64,000 bases of DNA from GCA-003244245 sp963822695 (GCA_963822695.1 CAWGJH010000011.1:62001-126000); one strand, 5' to 3'. Shown: positions 1 through 7,923, numbered from the stretch's first letter. The notes: generated by a model from the sequence alone, not told the origin. Made by a program: numbers and translations.

Positions 1-108
1 GTTCACTCTCATCAGCGCAAGGATCTCGGCGCACACTTGCTGCTGCTGCTGGGCGACTTCGGGCGGAGTTTATGGACGACAGTCCCGCGGACCGAGCGTC
101 TCCGGTAA
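1..108 (+). pseudogene. Possible C-terminal tail of an upstream gene (partial)
   Basis: An open frame enters from the left edge and stops at 106-108. The 35 visible residues begin VHSHQRKDLGAHLL, which faintly resembles the acetyl-CoA-binding stretch of GNAT acetyltransferases, but the tail after it is unlike that family. It may be the end of a real gene or a decayed remnant; the window does not show enough to decide. Confidence 0.2.
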
Positions 109-118
109 CCTCGCCCTC

Positions 119-193
119 GTGCACTCGCTGCTGACCAAGCGCCGAGCGGTCGATTTCTGCCGCTTGCACAGTAGCCTCTGTCAGCTGCCCTGA
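119..193 (+). CDS. Cysteine leader peptide upstream of sseA
   Basis: A 24-codon GTG-start reading frame encodes a peptide containing LTKRRAVDFCRLHSSLC and ending CQLP. The form TKRRAVD-x-C-R followed by a second Cys close to the stop is the hallmark of the short leader peptides that precede sulfur-assimilation genes in actinobacteria. In mycobacteria such Cys-containing upstream ORFs act in cysteine-responsive attenuation. It lies about 180 bp before sseA, so the inferred role is to tie sseA-sseC expression to cysteine supply. The two Cys codons are 14 and 21. Confidence 0.75.
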   Translation: MHSLLTKRRAVDFCRLHSSLCQLP

Positions 194-282
194 CCGGGCG
201 GTGACTCCCGCGCGATCGCTGGTGAGCAGCGGATCACCGTCCTGACCTCCGGATATCCCACCTTCCTCGGTCAGGAGCAGTC

Positions 283-378
283 ATGACCCAACACCCGCCT
301 CTGGCCGGCGGCGCCGCTGCGCGGCCGGGGAGCACTGTTATGAACAAGGCCAACGCAGAACGAGGAGCCCTCACATGA
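283..378 (+). CDS. Possible second upstream ORF, coupled to sseA
   Basis: A 31-codon frame starts at an ATG with AGGAG five bases upstream, and its stop codon overlaps the sseA start in an ATGA arrangement. The peptide has no Cys and no recognisable family. If translated, it would couple ribosome flow from the leader region into sseA. It could also be a chance frame in the 5' UTR; only the ribosome-binding site and the exact overlap speak for it. Confidence 0.35.
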   Translation: MTQHPPLAGGAAARPGSTVMNKANAERGALT

Positions 379-1214
379 GCCGTAACGACGTCCTGGTCAC
401 GCCGGACTGGGCAGAGCAGAATCTGGACACCGATGGCATCGTCTTCGTCGAGGTCAACGAGGACACCACCGCCTACGACGCGGGACACATCCCCGGAGCA
501 GTGAAGATCAACTGGAAGACCGAGCTGCAGGACCCGGTGATCCGCGACTTCGTGGACAAGGGCGCATTCGAAAAACTGCTGTCGGACAAGGGCATCAGCA
601 ACGACGACACCGTGGTGCTCTACGGCGGCAACAACAACTGGTTCGCGGCCTACGCCTACTGGTATTTCAAGCTCTACGGGCACCGTGACGTCCGGCTGCT
701 CGACGGCGGGCGCAAGAAGTGGGAGCTCGACAACCGCCCCCTGACCACCGACGAGGTGAGCCGGCCGGCCACCAGCTACACCGCCCAAGAGCAGGACACC
801 TCAATCCGGGCGTTTCGCCAGGAGACGATCGACGCGATCGGCGCCAAGAACCTGGTCAACGTCCGCTCGCCCGATGAGTTCTCCGGCAAGATCCTGGCGC
901 CGGCGCACCTGCCGCAGGAGTCCGCACAGCGTCCGGGACACATCCCCACCGCGCTGAACGTGCCATGGTCCAAAGCGGCCAACGAGGACGGCACCTTCAA
1001 ATCCGACGACGAACTGCGGGCGCTGTACGGGGCGGCCGGGCTGGACGGGAGCAAGGCGACCATCGCCTACTGCCGGATCGGTGAGCGCTCCAGCCACACC
1101 TGGTTCGTGCTGCACGAATTGCTGGGGCACTCCGACGTCAAGAACTACGACGGTTCCTGGACGGAATACGGCTCGTTGGTCGGCGCACCGATCGAGCTCG
1201 GCAGCAAGGGCTGA
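375..1214 (+). CDS. sseA: Thiosulfate sulfurtransferase (rhodanese), SseA/CysA type
   Basis: Transfers sulfane sulfur from thiosulfate or a similar donor through a cysteine persulfide in the cytoplasm. The 279-residue protein has two rhodanese domains, the usual length for tandem-domain enzymes. The first domain lacks a catalytic Cys; the second carries the active-site loop CRIGERSS with Cys233, the only cysteine seen. GAGGA lies about nine bases before the ATG. The next gene, sseC, begins five bases downstream, as in the mycobacterial cysA2-sseC2 and cysA3-sseC1 pairs. The cysteine leader peptide upstream suggests sulfur-status control. Confidence 0.93.
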   Translation: MSRNDVLVTPDWAEQNLDTDGIVFVEVNEDTTAYDAGHIPGAVKINWKTELQDPVIRDFVDKGAFEKLLSDKGISNDDTVVLYGGNNNWFAAYAYWYFKLYGHRDVRLLDGGRKKWELDNRPLTTDEVSRPATSYTAQEQDTSIRAFRQETIDAIGAKNLVNVRSPDEFSGKILAPAHLPQESAQRPGHIPTALNVPWSKAANEDGTFKSDDELRALYGAAGLDGSKATIAYCRIGERSSHTWFVLHELLGHSDVKNYDGSWTEYGSLVGAPIELGSKG

Positions 1215-1219
1215 TTGCC

Positions 1220-1519
1220 ATGTGCGGGGCACCGGAACAGACCCAGGAACTGCCGCCGGGGACGGATCTGAGCAGGCACACCGTGCTGGCCGGCACGGTG
1301 CGAACAGCCGGGGAACCCCTCGGAGGTGCCTTCGTGCGGTTGCTCGACAGCACGGGGGAGTTCACCGCCGAGGTGGTGTCCTCAGCCTCCGGACAGTTCC
1401 GTTTCTTCGTCGCCCCCGGCCCGTGGACCGTCCGAGCACTGCACAAATCCGGCTACGGTGAGACACCCGTGACCGCGGACGGCCCAGGCCTGTTCTCGGT
1501 CAACGTCACCGTGTCGTGA
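1220..1519 (+). CDS. sseC: DUF1416 protein SseC
   Basis: A 99-residue protein of the DUF1416 family, which almost always sits directly after the SseA-type sulfurtransferase in actinobacteria (Rv3118/Rv0814c in M. tuberculosis). The signature GGAFVRLLDSTGEFTAEVV and the later FRFFVAPGPWTVRAL are present. The fold is expected to be a small beta-sandwich of the carboxypeptidase regulatory-like type. A conserved Cys at residue 2 may accept sulfur, but that is inference. Its biochemical role is not established; it is presumably co-transcribed with sseA. Confidence 0.9.
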   Translation: MCGAPEQTQELPPGTDLSRHTVLAGTVRTAGEPLGGAFVRLLDSTGEFTAEVVSSASGQFRFFVAPGPWTVRALHKSGYGETPVTADGPGLFSVNVTVS

Positions 1520-1527
1520 GCCCATCG

Positions 1528-1570
1528 CGGGCTGAGCGGGGCTCGAGTGCCGGAAGCCCCGCTCAGCCCG
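1528..1570. terminator. Bidirectional hairpin between sseC and the TetR gene
   Basis: Perfect 16-bp inverted repeat (arms 1528-1543 and 1555-1570, beginning CGGGCTGAGC) with an 11-base loop, lying between two convergent genes. There is no T-tract, which is usual for terminators of high-GC actinobacteria. The right arm runs into two more copies of CTCAGCCCG. Confidence 0.75.
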
Positions 1571-1580
1571 CTCAGCCCGC

Positions 1581-2171
1581 TCAGTGCGATGCTGGCGGGG
1601 TGGCCAGGGCGGCGGGGAGGGCGATCTCTAGGGCGGTCATCAACTCGTCAGGGCTCGGGGCGCGCTGCGGGTCGAGCAGCCACTGCACCCTCAGGCCGTG
1701 GTTCACCGCGATGAGAAACGAGGCGACCTGCCGCGCGGTGGGATCGGACAAACCCTCGACCGAGGCGCGCACCATGCCAGCCACCGTGGCGCGCAGCCGC
1801 TCGTAGCACTCGGCCAGCGCAGCCCGCAGTTCCGGCACCCGCTCGGCCTGGGCCAGCGCCTCGACGAAGGCCACCATCAGCGGGCGGTGCTGCACGAGCG
1901 TGCTCACCAGCACCTCCCAGGAAGACCGGACCCGCTGCAACGGAGTCGCCCCGGGATCAGCGAACACGATCTGCTCAATCTGCTCGATGTACTCGTCGAA
2001 GCATTGCTGCATAGCCTCGTTGAGCAGCGCCTCCTTGCACCCGAAGTGGTAGCCGATCGAGGAGAGGTTCGTGCCCGACGCGGCCACCAGATCCCGGGCC
2101 GTGGTGCGCGAATAACCCCGTTCCAGCAGGCAGCGCCGAGCGCCAGCGAGCAGCGCCTCCCGGTGTCCCAT
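1581..2171 (-). CDS. TetR-family repressor, divergent from a P450 gene
   Basis: A 196-residue regulator with an N-terminal TetR helix-turn-helix (about residues 22-45: TTARDLVAASG then a YHFGCKEAL recognition region) and an all-helical ligand domain. The frame is open further upstream, but the start MGHREALLAG fits the family; a longer start would run through the operator. It is divergent from the P450, with about 50 bp of regulatory DNA between them, so it probably represses the P450 and itself until a ligand binds. The same TetR/CYP138 arrangement occurs in M. tuberculosis (Rv0135c-Rv0136). Confidence 0.88.
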   Translation of the reverse strand: MGHREALLAGARRCLLERGYSRTTARDLVAASGTNLSSIGYHFGCKEALLNEAMQQCFDEYIEQIEQIVFADPGATPLQRVRSSWEVLVSTLVQHRPLMVAFVEALAQAERVPELRAALAECYERLRATVAGMVRASVEGLSDPTARQVASFLIAVNHGLRVQWLLDPQRAPSPDELMTALEIALPAALATPPASH

Positions 2172-2192
2172 GACTGACGATACTACCGCAAT

Positions 2193-2210
2193 TAGACAAA
2201 CGTATGTATA
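2193..2210. promoter_or_regulatory. Putative TetR operator in the divergent promoter
   Basis: An 18-bp imperfect palindrome (14 of 18 positions symmetric, centred on ACGT) occupies the middle of the short AT-rich gap between the TetR and P450 genes. The size and position are typical of a TetR dimer site that blocks both promoters. Confidence 0.5.
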
Positions 2211-2220
2211 TTGCCCGGGT

Positions 2221-3540
2221 ATGATGTGCACGCTGCCCCCCGGCCCGCCGCTGCCGGCACTGGTGCAAGCCGGGCTGATCTGGCTGGATCCCATCCGCTT
2301 CGTGCGCGCCTGCCACCGGCGCTACGGCGATCTGTTCACTGTCCGGATTCCCAGGATAGGCACGCTCGTGTACCTGACTGACCCGGATGACATCAGATCG
2401 GTGACCCGCGGTGACCCGGCGATCTTCCATGCTGGGGAGGCGGCCGCACCGCTCAGCCAGGTCGTGGGGACGCGGTCGCTCCTCATGCTCGACGACGACA
2501 AGCACCGGCGCAGCCGTGGGATGATGCTGCCGGCGTTTCACGGCGACTCGGTGCGTAAGCAGGTCGCCGAGATGGTCGCCATCACCGCCGACGAGGTCGC
2601 ACGGTGGCCGGTGGGCGAGCAGTTCCCCTCCTACCCCCGGATGCAGCGGCTCACCCTCGAAGTCATCCTGCGCACCGTGATCGGGGTGCATGATGAGAAC
2701 CGGCTCGCTGCGCTGCGGGCGGCGTTGCCGCCCATGCTGGAGATCGGCTCCCCGCTGGAGCTGATCCCGCCGCCGCCGGTGCTACTCCGGTTCGGCGTGT
2801 GGCGCCGCCGCGCGCAGCGCAGGGCCACAGCTCTGGCGCTGCTCACCGACGAGATCACCCGCTGCCGCGCCGACCCGCAGCTGGCAGCGCGGACCGACGC
2901 GCTGGCGATGCTGGTGCGCAGTGTTGACGACGCGGGGGCGCCGATGGCCGACGACGAGCTGCTCGACCAACTCGTCACGCTGCTGCTGGCCGGGCACGAC
3001 ACCACTGCCACCGCGCTGGCCTGGGCCTTTGAGCGGCTGACCCGCCATCCCGCGCTGCTGCACCGCACCGCGCAGGCCGTCGCGGACGGCGACGACGCCT
3101 GGCTCGATGCCGTGTGCAAGGAGAGCCTGCGCGTGCGACCGGTGGTCTTCGAGTTCGGTCGTAAACTCACCGCACCGGTGCGGCTGGCCGGGCATCACAT
3201 TCCGGCCGGCGTCATCCTGGTTCCCAGCATTAACCTGGTGCACCACAGCAGCCGGCGTTACCTCGACCCGGACGAGTTCCGGCCGCAACGGTTCCTCGAT
3301 CAACGGCCTGATCCGTCCGTCTGGCTGCCCTTCGGCGGCGGGGTGCGACGCTGCCTCGGCGCTACCTTCGCCCAGGTGGAGATGCGCACCGTGCTGCGAG
3401 AAGTACTGCGCAGGGTTGAGCTGTCCCCCACCACCGCGCCGGACGAGCCGGCGCGACCGCACCACGTGACCATGGTGCCGCGCCAGGGGGCAATGGTGAC
3501 CGTGTGCCGCCGCATCACCATCACCGACCGCGCCGCATGA
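2221..3540 (+). CDS. Cytochrome P450 (CYP135/CYP138-like)
   Basis: Haem-thiolate monooxygenase of about 440 residues. Visible landmarks are the proline-rich start PPGPPLPALVQAG, the I-helix oxygen-activation motif AGHDTT, the K-helix ExxR (ESLR) and the haem loop FGGGVRRCLG with Cys378 as iron ligand. The N-terminal text resembles mycobacterial CYP135/CYP138 more than the soluble Streptomyces P450s. The frame is open from 2170, but an ATG there would overlap the repressor start and operator, so 2221 or 2224 is preferred. Substrate is unknown and no ferredoxin gene is adjacent. Control is presumably by the divergent TetR protein. Confidence 0.9.
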   Translation: MMCTLPPGPPLPALVQAGLIWLDPIRFVRACHRRYGDLFTVRIPRIGTLVYLTDPDDIRSVTRGDPAIFHAGEAAAPLSQVVGTRSLLMLDDDKHRRSRGMMLPAFHGDSVRKQVAEMVAITADEVARWPVGEQFPSYPRMQRLTLEVILRTVIGVHDENRLAALRAALPPMLEIGSPLELIPPPPVLLRFGVWRRRAQRRATALALLTDEITRCRADPQLAARTDALAMLVRSVDDAGAPMADDELLDQLVTLLLAGHDTTATALAWAFERLTRHPALLHRTAQAVADGDDAWLDAVCKESLRVRPVVFEFGRKLTAPVRLAGHHIPAGVILVPSINLVHHSSRRYLDPDEFRPQRFLDQRPDPSVWLPFGGGVRRCLGATFAQVEMRTVLREVLRRVELSPTTAPDEPARPHHVTMVPRQGAMVTVCRRITITDRAA

Positions 3541-3567
3541 CAGTGCAGCTGTTCCGTACACTCAGCC

Positions 3568-3975
3568 TCAGGGTGAGCGGACCACGACGAGGTCGCTCAG
3601 CGTGGCGAGATGATCGAAGTCGCGGTCATCGTGCAGCAGCGGGAGACTCTCGCGGATGCACACTGCGGCAATGAGACAGTCGGTAGTGCCGCGAATCGGG
3701 GTACCAGCCTTGCGCCCGGCGCGATGCAATGCCGCAGCGAGCCGGAAGTCGTCCAGCGACTGCAGCCGAGCCACCTCAAACGGGGCGAGATAACCCTCCA
3801 GCCTGGTCAGTTCGCCATCATCGCGGGCACCCTGCAGCAGTTCGGTAAGCACAAGGTCGGTCAGTCCGACCTGCTCGTCAGCTAGCAACCGGCGTGACAG
3901 GTCCTCCACCTGCCAGGTCGCCCGGTCTGCGAAGAAGTCGATCCACACACTGGAGTCGACAAACAGCTCGATCAC
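3568..3975 (-). CDS. vapC: PIN-domain toxin VapC
   Basis: A 135-residue PIN-domain ribonuclease, the toxin half of a type II toxin-antitoxin pair. The acidic metal-binding residues are visible: Asp7 in VDSSVWIDFF, Glu45 in VLTELLQG, Asp99 in TTDCLIAA and Asp117/119 in HDDRDFDH. It overlaps the antitoxin gene by a few bases, as expected for a coupled vapBC operon. The RNA target cannot be predicted from sequence. Confidence 0.9.
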   Translation of the reverse strand: MIELFVDSSVWIDFFADRATWQVEDLSRRLLADEQVGLTDLVLTELLQGARDDGELTRLEGYLAPFEVARLQSLDDFRLAAALHRAGRKAGTPIRGTTDCLIAAVCIRESLPLLHDDRDFDHLATLSDLVVVRSP

Positions 3976-4172
3976 GAGAAGCGGCTTCGCCGCATCTCCT
4001 GCAGGTCACCCGCCCAGTCGAAGGTGCCGCGCAGTTCGAGCACCCTTTTCATGTCATGGCGGCGGATGAGCTCACGCAGGGCCGTCTCCACCGTCAACTT
4101 CTTGGTAGTTGTGCCGGCGATCTTGGCCGCCTTGGCCAGCAGATCGTCGTCAATGTCGATGTTGGTGCGCAC
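3972..4172 (-). CDS. vapB: VapB antitoxin
   Basis: A 66-residue protein that starts MRTNIDIDDDLL, the classical short beta-strand and helix of VapB antitoxins of the ribbon-helix-helix class, followed by a C-terminal tail (FDWAGDLQEMRRSRF) of the kind that binds the VapC groove. The GTG start has GGAGGTGG just upstream. It precedes and overlaps vapC and should autoregulate. A CACCTCC-G-GGAGGTG palindrome at 4178-4192 covers the ribosome-binding region and may be an operator, or only a result of the site's composition. Confidence 0.88.
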   Translation of the reverse strand: MRTNIDIDDDLLAKAAKIAGTTTKKLTVETALRELIRRHDMKRVLELRGTFDWAGDLQEMRRSRFS

Positions 4173-4244
4173 CGCTCCACCTCCGGGAGGTGCATCAACA
4201 TCCTAGGCTATACACATCGTGCGGGCTATGGCAGGCTGTTGGCC

Positions 4245-4274
4245 TCGTCGCACGGTCGGTCGTCGCACGGTCGG
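4245..4274. repeat. Two tandem 15-bp units before the lipoprotein gene
   Basis: The unit TCGTCGCACGGTCGG occurs twice in direct succession in the leader of the cupredoxin-like lipoprotein gene. It may be a slippage product or a regulatory repeat; no function is visible. Confidence 0.5.
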
Positions 4275-4293
4275 TCACTGGGAGGTTAGGGCA

Positions 4294-4704
4294 ATGGGTC
4301 GGGTCGCGATTCTCCTGGCAGCGGGAGCAGCGATGATCGGTGCGCTCGGCGGCTGCGGGCACGGGGCTCCTGCGGCGCCCGGCGCCAGCCCAGCCAGCGC
4401 GTCGGCGGGACCGGGATCAGCCCCGGCGCCGGCCGCGCCGACCGTCCGCATGATCAGCGTCACGGTCCGCGGCGGGAAGGCCAGCGGCGAGACTGGCCGG
4501 GTCACGGTGCCGTTGGGTACCCCGCTCGTCGTATCGGTGCGCAGCGACGCGGCCGACGAGATCCACGTGCACGGTTATGACCGCAAGGCCAAGGTTCCGG
4601 CGGGCGCCACCGCGTCGGTCGCCTTCACCGCGAACGTCCCCGGCGTCTTCGAGGTGGAACTGGAGGACTCCAAGCTTGCCCTGCTTCAACTGCACGTGAG
4701 CTGA
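4294..4704 (+). CDS. Cupredoxin-like lipoprotein
   Basis: A 136-residue exported protein. Residues 1-20 form a lipoprotein signal peptide ending in GALGGC, so the mature Cys should be lipidated outside the membrane. A Pro/Ala/Ser-rich linker follows, then a beta-sandwich domain of the cupredoxin-like type (VTVPLGTPLVVSV, DEIHVHGYD, FEVELED). His residues in HVHGY could bind metal, but a full type 1 copper set is not evident. ATG 4294 has GGAGG eight bases upstream; an earlier in-frame ATG would hide the signal peptide. Role unknown, possibly metal handling. Confidence 0.75.
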   Translation: MGRVAILLAAGAAMIGALGGCGHGAPAAPGASPASASAGPGSAPAPAAPTVRMISVTVRGGKASGETGRVTVPLGTPLVVSVRSDAADEIHVHGYDRKAKVPAGATASVAFTANVPGVFEVELEDSKLALLQLHVS

Positions 4705-4760
4705 TGGTCCGCGGCGGGAGGGCCAGCGGCGATCAACCGTCCGGGGCGCGCGAAGGGCCT

Positions 4761-5396
4761 ATGATCCCGGGGATGGCAGGCAATCTCAGCGGTGACGAGG
4801 CGGTGCGGGCCGCTGCGGAACGCGCGCACAACACCGGCATCCGCAACCTTCCCGAGTTCACCGACCTGCCAATTCCTGGTGACACCGCGAACCTGCGCGA
4901 GGGGCCAGAGCTGCATCCCCACTGCCTGATACTGCTACCGCTGGTCGGGGTCTGGCGCGGCGAGGGCGAGATCGTCTACCCGACCATCGACGGGCCGTAC
5001 CATTTCGGCCAGCAGGTGGTGTTCTGCCACGACGGGCGACCATTCTTGCGTTACGAGTCGCGGGCGTGGCTGCTCGACAACGCCGGCGAGGTGATCCGAC
5101 CGGCGGCCCGGGAGACGGGGTTCTGGCGGCCCCAGGCCGATGACACCATCGAGTTGCTCGCCGCGCACGGCACCGGCATCCTGGAGCTCTACTACGGGAA
5201 GCTACGCACCCAGACCTCGTGGGAGCTGGCCACCGACGCGGTGGTGCGGAGTTCCTCGGCCAAGGAGGTCAGCGGCGCGCACCGGCTCTACGGCATCGTC
5301 GAGGGCGGCGACCTGGCCTACGTCGAGCAACGCGCGATGGTCGGCCAACCCTTGCAGCCGCACGTCTCCGCCCGTCTCCGCCGAGTAGCCGGCTGA
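4761..5396 (+). CDS. FABP/nitrobindin-like beta-barrel protein (Rv0813c-like)
   Basis: A protein of about 211 residues of the FABP-like/nitrobindin family, a ten-stranded barrel in which related proteins bind haem and react with nitric oxide or peroxynitrite. The family motif is GVWRGEGEIVYPTI; the C-terminal GQPLQPHVSARL carries the His in the position of the haem ligand. The N-terminal extension (AVRAAAERAHNTGIRNLPEF) matches the longer mycobacterial type near cysA2-sseC2, so synteny with that region is kept. AAGGG precedes ATG 4761; ATG 4773 is a second possible start. Confidence 0.85.
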   Translation: MIPGMAGNLSGDEAVRAAAERAHNTGIRNLPEFTDLPIPGDTANLREGPELHPHCLILLPLVGVWRGEGEIVYPTIDGPYHFGQQVVFCHDGRPFLRYESRAWLLDNAGEVIRPAARETGFWRPQADDTIELLAAHGTGILELYYGKLRTQTSWELATDAVVRSSSAKEVSGAHRLYGIVEGGDLAYVEQRAMVGQPLQPHVSARLRRVAG

Positions 5397-5781
5397 CCCT
5401 CCGGACGTGACCAGCCCGACAAGAGCTGCACCCAGGCAGGAGTCAGCCCCCGGGGAGTGATGTGCCCGAGCGGGACTAGTGCTCTGGTACCCCGGGGGCC
5501 GGGTGACTGCCTTGGATTCGCCGGCCGCCTCTCCGGGTCCGCCGTTGTGATCAACGCCGTCCAGGTGGAGGTGGCCTTCCACGGCCGTCGGCGGCTCTAG
5601 CTGACAGCCACCTCACGAGTCCTATAGCCGTTCAACCTTGGACCACCTCCTTTCCCGTGTGCTGTCACGCTAACCGCGCCGCAGCGCGGTGAGCAACAGG
5701 GTTCAGCAGGCCCTCCCGGCCGGTAAGCCCGCCGCTGAGCGCGTTAGTACACGTTCGAGAGCAGCACGCAGCGATACCATC
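5397..5781. other. Intergenic region before fur
   Basis: About 385 bp without a convincing gene. It holds an inverted repeat, GCCCCCGGGG at 5446-5455 and its complement at 5490-5499, with a long loop that may help end the upstream transcript. No clear -35/-10 pair was recognised before fur. Confidence 0.4.
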
Positions 5782-6231
5782 GTGAGTGTGGACACCAGCC
5801 TGCGTCGCACGCTGCACAAACGCGGGATGCGGATGACCCCGCAACGGCAGCTGGTGCTCGACGCGGTGCGGGAATTGCAGCACGCCACCCCGGAGCGGAT
5901 CTGCGAGCACGTCCAACGCGTCGCGCCCGCAGTGAACATCACCACCATCTACCGCACCCTCGACCTGCTCGAGGGCCTCGACCTAGTGCGGCATACCCAC
6001 CTCGGGCACGGTGCGCCGAGCTACTCCACCAACGCACATGAGCACATCCACCTGGTGTGCCACCGATGTGGAGACGTCACCGAGGTACCCCCTGAGGAGC
6101 TCACCGACCTCACCGAGCGATTGCGAGAGCGGTTCGGGTTCGTGCTGGACCCCAGCCACCTGGCGCTGTCCGGGCGCTGCCGCGGCTGCGCCGAGCACGG
6201 CGAGGCCGCGGCGGAGGCCAACGGCTCGTGA
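5782..6231 (+). CDS. Fur-family metalloregulator
   Basis: A dimeric metal-dependent repressor of about 149 residues: winged helix (TPQRQLVLDAVREL, then TIYRTLDLLEGLDLV), the HEHIHLVCHRCG metal and hinge region, and a second CxxC (CRGC) that completes a structural zinc site. GTG 5782 or 5788 gives the normal family length; the frame is open further upstream, but that extension looks non-coding. In Streptomyces a Fur homologue (Nur) sits in a comparable neighbourhood, but the metal sensed here (Fe, Zn or Ni) cannot be told from sequence. It overlaps ygfZ by GTGA, so the two are co-translated. Confidence 0.88.
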   Translation: MSVDTSLRRTLHKRGMRMTPQRQLVLDAVRELQHATPERICEHVQRVAPAVNITTIYRTLDLLEGLDLVRHTHLGHGAPSYSTNAHEHIHLVCHRCGDVTEVPPEELTDLTERLRERFGFVLDPSHLALSGRCRGCAEHGEAAAEANGS

Positions 6232-7325
6232 CCTCGCCTCTGCTGACACTGCCGGGTGCGGTGCCCCCGCCCGACGGATCCCCAGACCCCGGGGTGGCCT
6301 GGCACTACGGTGACCCGTTGGGTGAGCAACGCGCCGCCGAGCGCGACGTCGCGGTGGTGGACCGGTCGCACCGCGAGGTGCTGGCCGTGCCGGGCGAGGA
6401 CCGGTTGAGCTGGTTACACACCATCACCTCCCAGCACCTGCTCGCGCTCGGCGCGGGCGAGCACACCGAGGCCCTGGTCCTGGACCTACGGGGCCACGTC
6501 GAGCACCACGCGGTGGTGTCCCATGTGCACGACACGGTGTGGCTGGACACCGACCCTGGCCGGGCGCAGGGGCTGCTGGCCTACCTGAACTCGATGGTGT
6601 TCTGGTCGAAGGTGGCGCCGCGAGAGGCGACCTCGGAGCTGGCGGTGCTGTCGCTGCTGGGCCCAGGCGCTGACCAGGTGATCGCGCGGGCCGGCGAGCA
6701 GGGCGGGTTTGTGCGCGCCGTGGCGGGCGGGACGGACCTGCTGGTGCCACGCGGCGAGCTCACCAACGCCTGGCGGCGGCTCGTCGAGGCCGGCGCCACC
6801 CCGGCCGGCACCTGGGCCTATGAGGCGATCCGGGCAGCGGCGCTGCGCCCGCGGCTGGGAATCGACACCGACGAGCGCACCATCCCGCACGAGGTCGGCT
6901 GGATCGGCCCCGCGGTGCACCTGGACAAGGGATGCTACCGGGGCCAGGAGACGGTGGCGCGGGTGTCGAATCTGGGCCGCCCGCCACGGCGGATGGTGCT
7001 GCTGCATCTGGAGTCACCCGAGACCCTGCCGACCACCGGGGACCCGGTGCGGGCCGGCGAGCGGGTGATCGGCCGGGTCGGCACGGTGGCCACCCACTAC
7101 GAACTCGGCCCCATCGCGCTGGCCCTGCTCAAGCGCTCGGTGCAGCCATGCACCCCGCTGCTGGCCGGGGACGCCGCCGCGTCGGTGGACCCGGACTCGG
7201 TCCCGCCGGACACCGGAGAACCACCGGGTCGGGCAGCACTGCGCCGTCTGAGAGAACCATCTGACGGCGTGATCGTTGGGCGGGCACCTGCAGCGGGGAA
7301 AAATGGTGCCAGGATGATCCCGTGA
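6228..7325 (+). CDS. ygfZ: YgfZ/GcvT-like folate-dependent Fe-S repair protein
   Basis: A 365-residue member of the YgfZ branch of the GcvT fold, which binds tetrahydrofolate and helps keep Fe-S enzymes such as MiaB working. The diagnostic KGCYRGQE motif with its essential Cys is present (around residue 237), preceded by GWIGPAVHLD. It has no GcvT catalytic role. The GTG start overlaps the fur stop, and its own stop overlaps the next GTG start, forming a tight three-gene operon. Confidence 0.9.
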   Translation: MTSPLLTLPGAVPPPDGSPDPGVAWHYGDPLGEQRAAERDVAVVDRSHREVLAVPGEDRLSWLHTITSQHLLALGAGEHTEALVLDLRGHVEHHAVVSHVHDTVWLDTDPGRAQGLLAYLNSMVFWSKVAPREATSELAVLSLLGPGADQVIARAGEQGGFVRAVAGGTDLLVPRGELTNAWRRLVEAGATPAGTWAYEAIRAAALRPRLGIDTDERTIPHEVGWIGPAVHLDKGCYRGQETVARVSNLGRPPRRMVLLHLESPETLPTTGDPVRAGERVIGRVGTVATHYELGPIALALLKRSVQPCTPLLAGDAAASVDPDSVPPDTGEPPGRAALRRLREPSDGVIVGRAPAAGKNGARMIP

Positions 7326-7918
7326 TCGAAGTGCGTCCTGGGGGGCGACGACGCATCGACCGGGTGCTCGATCCCGGTTATGTCGCCGGGTTGGCCGAGC
7401 TTGAGCTGGCCGAGGTGCGCGCGCGCCGGGACGACGCCGCCCAGGAGGAGACCGACCTGTCCTACCTGCGGCGGCTGCTGCACGCCCGGATCGACATCGT
7501 GCGCGCCGAGCAACAACGCCGCCGCGAGGGCGGCAGCGCTCCCATCGTCGCCGAGTTGGGCCGGATCCTGGCGGTGAACGCCGTGGGCCCGGCCACCGGC
7601 TCGGGCCGCCACCAGACGCTGCAGCCCTCGCGAGCCGAGGCGCACCGCCATGTCGAGGCCCTGGTCACCGATGTCAACCTCTCCAATGTCGGGTCGTTGT
7701 CCGGCGATCAGCTCGACGGCACCCTGCAGGCCTACCGCACGGAAGAGACGTCGGTATCTCAGCGCCGCCGCGAGGTGCAGCACGTGGTGGACACCTTCAA
7801 CGCCGAGATCGGCTCCCGGTATGCCAGCGGAGCCGCCTCGGTGGACGACCTACTAGCCGAGCAACGCCAACTCACCGAACCAGAAAAGCCACACTCCCCC
7901 GCACCCAAGCAACCCTAA
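7322..7918 (+). CDS. RsiG-like anti-sigma factor with two c-di-GMP motifs
   Basis: A 198-residue, mostly helical protein. Two segments fit the c-di-GMP signature E(X)3S(X)2R(X)3Q(X)3D known from Streptomyces RsiG, which sequesters the sporulation sigma factor WhiG when loaded with c-di-GMP. The second copy is exact (E142, S146, R149, Q153, D157). The first has His in place of Gln (E43, S47, R50, H54, D58). Inference: it is a sigma antagonist working as an intramolecular antiparallel coiled coil. The cognate sigma factor is not next to it. GTG start overlaps the ygfZ stop. Confidence 0.75.
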   Translation: MIEVRPGGRRRIDRVLDPGYVAGLAELELAEVRARRDDAAQEETDLSYLRRLLHARIDIVRAEQQRRREGGSAPIVAELGRILAVNAVGPATGSGRHQTLQPSRAEAHRHVEALVTDVNLSNVGSLSGDQLDGTLQAYRTEETSVSQRRREVQHVVDTFNAEIGSRYASGAASVDDLLAEQRQLTEPEKPHSPAPKQP

Positions 7919-7923
7919 CCCCC

